Assembly (NCBI RefSeq): GCF_019059575.1
Contig: NW_024881669.1
Coordinates: 682,001-746,000, forward strand
Direction: 5' to 3'
DNA from: Amphibalanus amphitrite
Lineage: Eukaryota > Arthropoda > Thecostraca > Balanomorpha > Balanidae
DNA: 64,000 nt
The notes beneath the pieces were generated by a model. That model was not told the DNA's origin, did no database searches, and saw only the letters and a list, made by a program, of their open reading frames with translations. Positions 33,001 through 42,580 of this stretch are shown one piece after another (position 1 is the first letter of the stretch; each line of letters begins with the position of its first letter). The position numbers and the translations under genes are program-made.

Positions 33001-35949
33001 TCAATATCAGCTACAGAAATGACCTATCGGGAATTCAAATACTGAAAAGAATATTCAAATACGTTTCTCGAGTTCAAAGCACATATGCGAAATTCGACTG
33101 CAGTGGCCAGGGTCTGCCAGTGTCAGTCACGGTATGACAGCTGCTGTATGTGTTATGACAGGTCTGAAAGCGAGCTTACTCAGTACCTACATGCTTGGCC
33201 CGGCACCAAGCCAGACTTGGTGTCATATTCCATAGATGATATTTGAGTTTATTGCTGGGCTTACAGATCTACTGGGTTGATAGTGGTGGGGGGAGGGGGC
33301 AGGCCTGGCTTGATATTTTAAGGGGATCTCAACATCTTTTGTCAATTGACTTCGGCTTGTACTCGTTCATTATACAGCAAGCAAATGAACAGAACAAACA
33401 ACGGAAATAAAAGAATCAGTAGATCATTACATGTCGGTGGCTAATATATTTGCTCAGTTCGCGCACTGGACAATGGAATCGGCGACAGGAGCGTGTAACA
33501 TTGGAGATTGGTGGGGACGTTGACTATGGTGAACAGTGATAACACTGAGTTGACGATGAGAGAAAGACATTTTATCACATGATTTCCAGAACTCACCAGC
33601 CGGTCCGACAGCCGCAGTCCTTTCCCGAACCCAGGGAATTGTTCTGCGACGTCAGCTGCGATAGCGTCTACGTTGTTCAGGTACCTGTTACAGAAAATCA
33701 TATCAGCGAATGCATTCCGACACAATGAATGGCACAGTGAATTCAGCGTCATGTCTCATAAAACGTACAGTTTAGAATAGAGATGCAAAATGAGAGTAAG
33801 TACAGGCACCGCGTTGTGAAAAATTTCCGGCACGGCGTGCCTGAAGCGATGTCTGGCCGCGGAAAGTGTTGGGCTCAAGCTGGTCTAAGCAAGTAAACAA
33901 CTTCATGAAAGTCGCTTGCGATGAAGCAAATGTATCAGACTTCGTGCCTCTTTCACACTCTTCTGCATCGAAACAATTAGGCACATCCCCTTAACCTTCT
34001 ACAATGGCTCACCATTAGTGGTCCTATGTTCCCCCCAAATTGAAATGTCTAGCTCATAAGGGATGCACGATTTCCACATGGTAGCATAATGTGCAATGTG
34101 CATGCACATTTTTAGGCTCATTGAAATACATTTAGGGGTCGCAGAAAACATGCAACATCCCTGGGATATTAAGTAAAAAGGCATTTACGATGGGTATATC
34201 ACTGCTTGTAGCCCCACGTACAACTTTCGTAAATAACTTTTCTAGGCTTTTCCAATACAATAGCAGGTTCATGAAATGCCAAGGAGACTAGCTGCCAGGA
34301 TGCTTCGTTGCTCTTTTGTTTGTTTGTTGGGAAGCAGCGGGACGGTTGCCCCATTCCGGCAGTCCATCCAATGACTGAGGTACGAGTTTACTGTTAAAAA
34401 CTATGTTGGGCTTCACAGATTATCGTTTTCATACCTGCTGCGACACGTCTTCGTGTACTGTTCATACACAGCAGCCATTATGTCTCTTCGCTCTCCTTTG
34501 CTGTGGTCACCGCCGTTTTCCATAGTCTCGCGGACGGATGGTGGAAGCGCTTTCGTGTCCAGGACGAACACCTGCCGGCTAAGAAACAATTACGTCATAT
34601 ACCAATGGCAAGCCACAGCAAATGGTGGGTGAAGGCTGGCGGGTGAATAGGGGGGGGGGGGTATCACTTTATACAGGAAATCTGTCACCATGTTTATTGG
34701 ATTGGATATTTATAGTGTTGCAACCCAAGAACACGAATTAATATTGCATTACAAACGATACAAATCAAAAGAGTAATGCACCTGTCTTCTTGTTTTCAAA
34801 TTGTACTCTTAGTCTCTTAGAGCATGAGTATGAACAATATTGAAAGAAGTCGGCTTCCCAATTGTTGTTTCCATGTTACAGCACATACCAGATGATTAGC
34901 ACATATATACCTCGCACTGGTCCCGGCGTCCTTGCTGGACTCGTTGTCACTGGTCCCGCCGTCGGTGAGAGCAAGCGGGTCCTGTGCCGTTTCGCCGACG
35001 GCAGAACTCACAGAGGAAGAGCATGGCACCAAAAGGTCACTGAAAGAAACGAATAGCAATGTTGAATCTTCAATTCATGGCTATGGAAGTATACCGACTT
35101 TGTAGCAGTGGCACACCGGGGACGGTATGGTGTTTGTAATGTAATGATACCATTAATTAAATAATATAGTCATTAATTAAACAATATAACAGACAACGAA
35201 AAAACTCTCAGAAGAGAATTTCAGCCTGTCGCCAAAATGTGTGTGATAATTAGAGATACACAAAGTCCCCATACCAAAGCCCCGCACCGGCTCCGCCCCC
35301 GCTCAGACCTTGGTGTGACCCGACCACGACCCGTAACGGTGACAGTCAGGCCTGTGCACCACCAAGGCCCTGCCACCCGGCGTCTAACAGTGTGACCACA
35401 TGGGCAGGGAGCCCGACACAGCCCGGCAAACACTTCATGCGAGACCCACTCTGCCCCGCCGGGCCTAAGTCCATGCCCCGCGCCAGGCCTGCGGGCTTCA
35501 ACTTTGCAACTCTAGTGATAATTAACATTTCCGGATGGTAATGAAAGACAAAGGTAAATCAAAAAGGAAAATGAATATGTTAGTAGGGTCGTACAAAGGA
35601 CTTACTCGATCACTGCTGAATCCTTGGAACAGGAGGGAGTTCCCAAGGCGCCAGGAGAAGCTGTCATCGTCAGGACGGGGATGGTGTCGGCCGTGCTGAG
35701 ACATCTTTGGATGAATGACACTGGTGGGCTGGAGACTTGGACGGGGACAAGGCGAATCCGTCCGCCACATGGTAGGTCGTCTACTGGGTTATCGATGCGA
35801 ACATACAATTCGGACTCCTTGTGGTAAAGCTCTAAGCAATAACTGCCAGACAGAGAAAACGCCTCTTTTGCGGCCGCCAAAACATCACCCTTATTCTTCA
35901 CAGTCACAAGTCGGTTGATGTCGTGTTGCTGCACCACGTAGGTCAGCAT
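27032..35949 (-). CDS. Eight-exon second gene of the CACTA element (TnpA-like position, SAMD3-like tail)
   Basis: Exons (minus order): 35949-35606, 35039-34911, 34578-34435, 33684-33597, 32847-32656, 31091-30969, 29714-29612, 27378-27032. Every intron is GT-AG. Coding lengths 344, 129, 144, 88, 192, 123, 103 and 347 sum to 1470, exactly 490 codons with the stop, and all split codons join in frame. The acceptor for the first exon is at 35962; the ATG reads MLTYVVQQHD. The N-terminus looks like a small ubiquitin/PB1-like fold (LYVRIDNPVDDLP). The middle is basic (KFKNKRK, QRKKTPKKLPNFLP). The end (YPVIVRRGG ... YYLGIKNTATFLAVYVV, VPTALQAVLTKLL) resembles the conserved tail of SAMD3-like proteins of fish and invertebrates. 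DNA binding to subterminal repeats is inferred. Confidence 0.75.
27741..28931. mobile_element. TTAA-flanked non-autonomous element with long inverted ends
   Basis: TTAA precedes 27741 and follows 28931. The ends CCCGCGTCCCGTTGGG and CCCAACGGGGCGCGGG are inverted copies, and the GGGGGAGGGGCATTTTG block is mirrored further in. TTAA with CCC-starting ends fits piggyBac-like elements. The interior is rich in TGACCT/AGGTCA like the repeats at 1-760 and 8600-9530. It lies in the last intron of the 8-exon gene. Confidence 0.65.
29995..30552. mobile_element. Small piggyBac-like MITE
   Basis: CCCTATTACTGG starts at 29995 and its inverse CCAGTAATAGGG ends at 30552. TTAA follows on the right, and TAAA (one change) precedes on the left. 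G- and C-runs lie just inside both ends. Intronic, no coding. Confidence 0.55.
31285..33120. repeat. Duplicated ~230-bp intron segment (31285-31500 and 32885-33120)
   Basis: GTTGCCAGCCATTA ... GTTGCGACGATCAATCACAG through CAGCTACAGAAATGACCTATC to GCAGTGGCCAGGGTCTGC occurs in two consecutive introns in the same orientation, with small differences. Each copy begins shortly upstream of an exon on the minus strand. This suggests local duplication within the 8-exon gene. Confidence 0.8.
31740..32160. repeat. Second copy of the GAGCGAGCG-type repeat
   Basis: ATTACGAGCGAGCGCGAAGC...GAGCGAGTTC, CTGAGTATGAGCGGCC and a GCACGTGCAGAATG segment match 7573-8215 in order. It is inserted in an intron of the 8-exon gene. 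Confidence 0.55.
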
Positions 35950-36008
35950 GGCGATCGTGGTCCTGTAAATATTCGAATTACACATTTAGCCACAAAGTCT
36001 GTCGCGGC

Positions 36009-36553
36009 CAGGGTTGGGCTGGAAGCCGTGCCGAAGCCAGGACGGTAATAGGAAGCCAAAACCGAAGCCGAAACCAATGGCTTCCAAAATTATAATTTGG
36101 AAGCAAAAACCGAGGCCAGTGACATTCAGACCTGAAACGTGGGAAGCCGAAACCACAGGCTAGACTTCGAAGCCGTCTAGCTTCGGCACAGAAGGAGCAC
36201 ACTTCTAGCACACTGCGGCAAGGAGCCAAACACGGAGCCGGGATAAAACTAACTGCATCCACGACGCATGACTTGGAAAGACAAAGTCTGAGTGAAAAGT
36301 GAAATAACCGAAAAGAGTTAAAATCACAACGAACTTTGCGCACGCGTTTTATCAAAAAGCGGACTAAATTAGGTTTCCGTGTCTGGCTTCTGCATATTCG
36401 CGGAGGCCAGACACGGAACTCGAGGCCGAAGTCAAGGCCGAAGCCAGTAGCTTTTGAATGCTAGGAAGCTGAAGCCGGTCTGCCAGCCACCTTTTTCACG
36501 AACAACCCGGCTTCCGAAACCCGAACCCGAAACCGGCTTCCAACCTAATCCTG
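36009..36553. mobile_element. hAT-type MITE in the intron after the transposase exon
   Basis: The ends are CAGGGTTGGGCTGGAAGCC and its approximate inverse (GGCTTCCAACCTAATCCTG). An exact 8-bp duplication GTCGCGGC lies at 36001-36008 and 36554-36561. The interior is made of GAAGCCGAAACCGAAGCC-like short repeats on both arms. No coding. Confidence 0.85.
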
Positions 36554-37333
36554 GTCGCGGCACACTGCGGCAGTACCTACATAGGTCCAAGTGCGCGATA
36601 AGGATATCTTTTCCCGGCATGTGACTGTAAGACCGAGCGACGAAGGAGCGAGGTCAATAGGTAAACATATCCTTACATCCGGGAAACATATCCTTACCCT
36701 GCACAAGTAGACTTGCAGAACCATAAATATTTCAATTTGGAGGTTGATTGAAGCTCCATTTGAATTTGAATGAATGAATGGTACAAAAATAGATAATATT
36801 TGTTTCGGTCTATACCAATTTCGTTGGCACAATTCATCCTTGATCTTTGCCTAAACGCATGCGACACGCAAAGACAGAGATATCTGCTTTGACAAGCACT
36901 GACAATGATAAATCAACCTGTAATGGAAAGGCAAACGGATATTTTCAAATTCCACGTGTCCATATATAGGTAAAGTACATTTTCATACGGCATCATGCAG
37001 TAAGCGCAGTTATCAACCACTGGTCATAATTTGGAGTAAATATAATATTTAAAAAATGAGTCGCCCGTAAAGTCGTCTTATCCCTGACGACAGGGTTACC
37101 AATACATAATGGCATCAGAGTTGGTCTAATATCGTTTACAACACGCTCGTTCTCTAACTCATATTTTGGCAAAAACAGCGGATTTGAGCTACGACTTTGA
37201 CTTTGCATCCCTGATTTACCGCATTTTGCGGTCGTATCCCGCGCAAGTGCACGTTGCAAAATGCAAGCATAATCACTGAAAGTGGATGCTCCCAATGTAA
37301 AGATATAAATGTTCATCACACTTACCTATCGTT

Positions 37334-39679
37334 CTACAGCATCCCGTAGCCGGGTATCAGCCTCCGAGGAACGGCATAGTGGTGGTCATTGATCCAGTAC
37401 GTGCCGAGGGGCTGGGGATCAACGAGACTCGCACAGTCGAATACATCATATTGATCTGTTCCAGAAATGATAAAAGCTCCCAAGGATGTGTCATAAATGG
37501 CCACCTGGTGCTGCACCAGGAATTGTTTGTCCGACTCAACGCTGCTTGGATGTTTGCAAATGCAGATAATCACAGCGACACCAGTGTGCAGCAGCAGAGC
37601 TTCACCCGCGCAGTACTTCTCGCCGTTTATTAGCGCCTTTTTGAAAAGCTGTGCCCCTCTCGTCAATGCAGCAGCCGCTTCCGGAACCTCTCCCCTGAAA
37701 GCTTGCCCGCCGCTCATACGACCGCGTAGTTCCATTGCATCTGCGACACTCTTCAGCTGATAACGAGTTGCGATGCTCTTGCATATATTTTTACGATTGC
37801 GCGAGTTTGCCACAGACCGCTTCAAGGTTTGATGTTTGGCTTCGTATCTCATGCTCCATAGATACCTCAATGGGCCATGTCTCCTCGTTTGATCGGCATA
37901 GTGTAAGAGGAAATGATGCTTCGGCGTCAGTTTGAACTCCGGAAAGCATGCGAGAAGGTCTGTCAAAAACTTTTCCACCATCCCTTGCAGGATATCCAAG
38001 TCTTGCAGTGACACCGTGAAGACAGTGAGTAGGAGCATGATTTTGATTAACTGCACGAGCAGGGAGTACATCTTGCTCCCAGACACAGCCGATGAGAGAA
38101 CACCTGCACTCAGGAGAATCAATGGCAAAAGCCTCAGAAGACACCAAGCCTCACTCGCCTGCTGCTTCACAGTTATACCCTTTCCATCACGGCGTAACGG
38201 GGCGGGATGATTTGTGTCCACCTGACTGTATGGGAATGACCTGATAGCTCTGTTCACATCGTTCAGAGACAAATCACCGCGAGAGCTCAAACCACCGCAC
38301 ACCAGAGCAATGGTGGACGGCACAACGCCCTCTAGAAGATCATGCATCACATCAGGGGGTATCGACGTCATCGGGTGAAAGCCCGTCAATGAGCTGAACG
38401 GACACGTGCTTCGGATGCCGTACGCTTTCGAGAGTGATTCACCGAAACCTTCTTCAAGCAAAAGCTTCACTTTGGAGTCATAATCTTCTTTGGAACGGAG
38501 GTCAAACTCTTCCAGCTTCGTCTTTGTTCGTATCTCATCTGCCGTTCCATGACAGTGTCGGCAAATCATTGCACCCCCACTGAAGCACTGTGAAAAGCCC
38601 GCCACACTGTGTACGCCCAGATTGTCACCGATCAACACTGCAACGTGTGCAGTAAAATGCGAGCCACCACGAATGTTTGCCACAAAACCGCTTGATTCAA
38701 GCTCTTTAAGTTCGGTGATGAGTGGGTCGAGCAGTGTTGCCCATGAATGTGTTGCCAGCAGTGCCTCTCGAAAGACTACCGAAAGGATGATTTTGTTGCG
38801 AAGTGCGCTGTTCTTAAGACTGTTCACTGAAAAATAAACAACGCCCACTTTCTGGTTCTTTGCTCTGCTGCCCAAGGGGTTGCCTACTTGAAAACTGTCA
38901 TAGTAGACTGAAAGAAGCAAACGACCTTCGCTGTTATTATTGTTATGGACGTATCCATCCTGAAGGCCACCAAGTATCCCATCTGGTGATGCAGTTGCAT
39001 CTTCGCAAGCATTCACTTGCTCGCAGAGTTGTTTAAGCTGAGGTGTAACTGGCAAGTATTGGAGCGTTTCATCTTTCCCATGTTCGTCTGTGCCCAATGT
39101 CACAGATACAGGATCAACCGTTTCAAACTCCTTGACAGCTGTGCGTTCTAGGTGGTCGCTACCCTGTAACTTGCTCAGCTCATTCAGAGTCTTGAGTTTA
39201 TGATAATATTCTTCAAGATGGCAGCATGGTGCCTCCCCACATAAGCTCAGACACTCTTGGATGACTTCTTTCGAAAAGTCCTCAATGAACTCCAGCACAG
39301 CATGGCAGCTATTTTCGGTCACATTTTGGGCGCGGAGTTTGATTATGAGTCCTAACAGTTGTTTTCTCACATCGTGAGCACCAGGGTCGTCTTCAACCTT
39401 GTCACCAGAGTCAGAATCAATCTCGACACCAGTTTCTTGTTGATTTTGAGACGAAGATGTCTCTGGAGCATTTGAAGCACAACCAGCAGCTTCAACCGGA
39501 GAACACTTTCTAGACAAAACATGATCTTTCCAATACCGAACAGTGGTGAACTTCTTGCGACACATCGGGCAATCCACGTGAAAATAAGGGTCTGATCCAT
39601 GTCGTCGCAAATGCAGGCAAAACTCTCTCAAGTCTGTGTCAGTGTGGTGACACAAAGAACATGATAGCTTCACATTCAT
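37334..39679 (-). CDS. CACTA/CMC-type transposase (TnpD/Tnp2-like position)
   Basis: 781 aa from an ATG that follows directly on a splice acceptor (TTGGTTTCAG then ATG at 39679). N-terminal C2H2-like fingers (CSLCHHTD ... CPMCRKKF). The catalytic triad can be read: Asp352 in LIGDNLGVHSVAGF, Asp443 in PPDVMHDLLEGV and Glu613 in LWSMRYEAKH. The CRHC (C-x2-C) lies near 372-375, and D-V-M-H fits the [C/D]-x2-H signature of CMC transposases. TPKHHFLLHY precedes the last acidic residue, as GPxxxxW...E does in Tnp2. The ORF is intact. Eight bases after its stop lies a donor (GTAAGT at 37325), so the exon can be spliced to or skipped in favour of the exon at 35962. Confidence 0.8.
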   Translation of the reverse strand: MNVKLSCSLCHHTDTDLREFCLHLRRHGSDPYFHVDCPMCRKKFTTVRYWKDHVLSRKCSPVEAAGCASNAPETSSSQNQQETGVEIDSDSGDKVEDDPGAHDVRKQLLGLIIKLRAQNVTENSCHAVLEFIEDFSKEVIQECLSLCGEAPCCHLEEYYHKLKTLNELSKLQGSDHLERTAVKEFETVDPVSVTLGTDEHGKDETLQYLPVTPQLKQLCEQVNACEDATASPDGILGGLQDGYVHNNNNSEGRLLLSVYYDSFQVGNPLGSRAKNQKVGVVYFSVNSLKNSALRNKIILSVVFREALLATHSWATLLDPLITELKELESSGFVANIRGGSHFTAHVAVLIGDNLGVHSVAGFSQCFSGGAMICRHCHGTADEIRTKTKLEEFDLRSKEDYDSKVKLLLEEGFGESLSKAYGIRSTCPFSSLTGFHPMTSIPPDVMHDLLEGVVPSTIALVCGGLSSRGDLSLNDVNRAIRSFPYSQVDTNHPAPLRRDGKGITVKQQASEAWCLLRLLPLILLSAGVLSSAVSGSKMYSLLVQLIKIMLLLTVFTVSLQDLDILQGMVEKFLTDLLACFPEFKLTPKHHFLLHYADQTRRHGPLRYLWSMRYEAKHQTLKRSVANSRNRKNICKSIATRYQLKSVADAMELRGRMSGGQAFRGEVPEAAAALTRGAQLFKKALINGEKYCAGEALLLHTGVAVIICICKHPSSVESDKQFLVQHQVAIYDTSLGAFIISGTDQYDVFDCASLVDPQPLGTYWINDHHYAVPRRLIPGYGML

Positions 39680-39759
39680 CTGAAACCAATAAGTGCAAAA
39701 ACATTCTGAGCCAATTGTAAATTCGCCTGGTCTGGTTGTGAGTAACAAACATTTTCACA

Positions 39760-41224
39760 GAAAATCTGCTTATTTCAGTTGCATTCATTTCAATTTTAGG
39801 TGCGTGAGTTATAAGTTCCTACTGTGTCTGTGAGTGAATCTTTCAACTTCCATGCCGGGTTCAAAGACTACTGTGTCTTTGAGTGAATATTTGAACTTTC
39901 ATGCCAGGTTCAAAGACAGACGAATGTTTATTGCAAATTAATGCAAAGGCGTAGGAACGTTGGAGCTCTATATACTCTGGGAACTTCACGCCTGATGGCT
40001 ATGCGCCTTAACCCACAAAGAAGAAGATGGGAACTTCACGAATAGCTACCTAGTGGACAGTCATCTGCTAGCTTTGGCGTTGACTACTAAAAAAAATTGA
40101 TCTTTTTATCCGAGGTAGTGTACACTGAGACAGTGAGAAGCGTTTGTCACTGTCCGCCAACTCACAGCCCAGCCCAGTCGAGTCGAGTCTATAAACTGAG
40201 CCCAGTCCAGTCGGGGTTCGTTGAATATCACTATATATGTTGCCCCAAGCATACCCGTTTGAAACATTATGCTATTTCAGTTTTACTTGATATTCACTTA
40301 GCCGCTATTATTATGCATCTTACTGAACAGGGCCACCGGCCAAGACCATTGGGCTACTTTCGTGAACACAAATCATTACTCCCAGTCCCTTACATAGGCA
40401 TAGGAACAGGGAGGGCAGAGCAGCAATGGCCCCTAACATTTAGCCCAAAAATTTCCTAAAATTTACATTTCTTCAAAACCAAATGCAGTGATTGATTCCT
40501 CAGGTTGAGATGAGTCCAAAAATGCAGAGAAAGTTGGTGTGCGTGTTGGGTGGGTGGGTTGAACTTGGGTTCACCTTAAAATAAGACCCAAAGTTTCGCT
40601 GAAACTGTTCGCCCCCCCCCCCCCAACTTTTGTGATGTTCCTACGCCTCTGCTTCTTTATTTTTCAAATTGTTGATAAAAGACGTGCAGAGCATGCTTTT
40701 CAAAAATGGCCTTATCCATCTAGGAAAAATATTAACTGTGATTTCTTTATGCTAAGATTGTGTACAAAAACTTACATTGAAATCAAGGAGAAGGTAAATC
40801 ACAAAAAAAAACTTAATCATTCATTGTGAATAATTTATTGAAAGGCGAATATTTGGTTGGAGAGCAAAATTATTCAGCAGAAAATGGTCAAATTCCAACA
40901 CTGAAGACTTTGGATTTGAATAGCATGTATCACTTGCACTTCCATGTCCCCCTCAACCAGGTGCAAAATATCTTAAATGGGTGACAAGTTGTGGTAACAC
41001 TGAAATACCTTGCACAAAAAATGAATGGTTGCCAGCAAGTAGCACAAGCATAAAATGTAGGTAGGTACGTACCTACCAAACATGTGCAAGTAACTGCAAG
41101 TAACTAACATAAGCTCAGTATTAGATAGCTGATAAAATGCATCCCACCCACACAAATAAATATTTCATCATAATCATATTGGTCCCATCACAATGCATGA
41201 TTACTCACCGTCTTCAGATAAAAG
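39760..41224. other. 5' region of the CACTA element, no ORF of note
   Basis: Should contain the promoter and at least one untranslated 5' exon, since the transposase ATG sits on an acceptor. I could not identify the exon. A tandem TTTCAACTTCCATGCCGGG / TTTGAACTTTCATGCCAGG pair with TACTGTGTCT lies at 39820-39920. A C14 run sits near 40612. Confidence 0.35.
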
Positions 41225-41744
41225 CCGAGCACTGTAGCGTCAGCAGACGCAGCGGACCCAACACTCCCAAGGCACCGCGCGCGGTAATATGGCGACCGTT
41301 GTGCCCGACCGTTGGCGTTACTCGGCCGCAAATCTTCCACGTCAGGGTACTGTACCCGGCATCCAAGAGTACCCTAACATCCGGGAACATCCGGGACTTT
41401 TAGTCCCGCGGATGTTCGGCGGCGGGTACAGATAACGGGCCAGGCGGATACTTCCTGCAAATATGTGAGTGTATCCCGTGTCGGCGGGTAATGGTGACGC
41501 CCAATGCGTGTACTGTTCACTCTCCGATCGCGAGTCATTTCTTAACCCGCTTGTCGCTGATTACAACAACGCATTCGAAGGGTCTTTCATTGCAAAAAGC
41601 GGGTAGTATGAATAATAGTCGAGTGTTTTACCTGATACTTTCCCAACCCGCAAGTATCAACCCGGTTACAAAGAGTGAACACGTGTGGCACCACTCCTAT
41701 GGCACGGATTCACCCACCAACGGCGAGTCGACTTGTTTTCAGTG
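41225..41744. promoter_or_regulatory. Right subterminal repeat region of the CACTA element
   Basis: Dense GGGTA/TACCC motifs on both strands: CAGGGTACTGTACCCGGC, GAGTACCCTAACATCC, GGCGGGTACAG, GTCGGCGGGTAATGG, TTAACCCGCTTGTCG, AAGCGGGTAG, CAACCCGCAAG and AACCCGGTTAC. It mirrors the left end and should be the regulatory side upstream of both genes. Confidence 0.65.
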
Positions 41745-42305
41745 TGGAGGCGCGGCGACGCGGCATTGACGAAAACGTACGGTGAATCACCGACTCCCAC
41801 GAGCTCCCGTGTGCTCACCAGTAACTCCATGCCATCTCTAACTTCAGGAGTGAGGAGAATTGGCACACCCCTGCCTCTCTTACCTTTGATTACAACAGAA
41901 TCAGGCAGAATGAGCATCAAAACACAAAATAAAGTTGGATTGGCATTACACAATAATACCTACATTGAAGGATCACTGGATGGTATCTTTTTGGATGGGC
42001 AAGCCGTCGGAGACAGTTTGGCTCTGGACAGAGGCAAGGATGAGCCTGGGTACATCAGTTCGAACTTGAGGCCCCTTTCATAGTCCTCATCTGTGAAGTA
42101 TTCGGAACACACACGTGGATCCTTCACATCATCCATTTGTGCATCCCTTTTGATTTTTTTTGCCACCACAATCTGCTCATGGCTTGGTCCTTCGGGAATC
42201 GGGAACCGAAACCACTTCACCCCTGGTGGGCCGCTCCACACCACCTCCCCGACCCATTTAAACACCCTGGACCGCACAGTATGGCATCACCTGTGCATAC
42301 TATGC
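41745..42305 (-). pseudogene. THAP-recombinase unit 2, upstream part
   Basis: Carries the THAP region (VKWFRFPIPEGPSHEQIV, DPRVCSEYFTDEDYERG, with Tyr where the last zinc His is expected), then IKGKRGRGVPILLTPEV up to VNAAS. It is cut at 41745 by the CACTA element and continues at 26144. Confidence 0.75.
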
Positions 42306-42580
42306 TCCGGAAAGTATAAAATAAATCGTACAGCCTACAATGCCTATTGAAGGTGATCTCGAAATAAATCCACAACAATATTACAAAACGAAAACTTTCA
42401 CTTCAGCTAGGCGATGGCAAAAGTGAAGACTGTTATTGTTTTGTAACCTGCGTCAAAAATGTGTTATCTTCTTACTGCCATATTGCTACCAGGTCTTGTG
42501 AAGTCACCTGGGCTGCAAAAATCTTTTAGTGAACTAACCTTATAAGCAAAGTAATCTTGGCCTAACCAACCCTGTCTCTG
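42306..42580 (-). other. Leader between THAP-recombinase units 1 and 2
   Basis: Near-identical to 25391-25690. Non-coding, in the same position before a THAP start. Confidence 0.5.

Larger units (their letters stand above)
26145..41744 (-). mobile_element. 15.6-kb CACTA/CMC DNA transposon with transposase and multi-exon second gene
   Basis: The left end reads CACTCAAAACAATTCTACTC. The right end, reversed, reads CACTGAAAACAAGTCGACTC, and similarity continues for ~40 bp. TG flanks both sides (26143-26144 and 41745-41746). The uninterrupted target GAGTGGATGGAGGCG is present in sister units near 24823 and 43040, so the outer boundaries are fixed by empty sites. Inside are a transposase exon (37326-39679) and an 8-exon gene (27032-35949), both on the minus strand. 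Subterminal regions are packed with GGGTA/TACCC motifs, as in plant CACTA elements. Several MITEs sit in the introns. A 2-bp duplication is shorter than the 3 bp usual for EnSpm but fits the wider CMC group. Confidence 0.85.

Noticed and set aside
27032-39679. Ordinary single-copy host genes
   Set aside because: Both genes lie inside boundaries proven by empty sites and TIRs, and one carries a DDE transposase triad.
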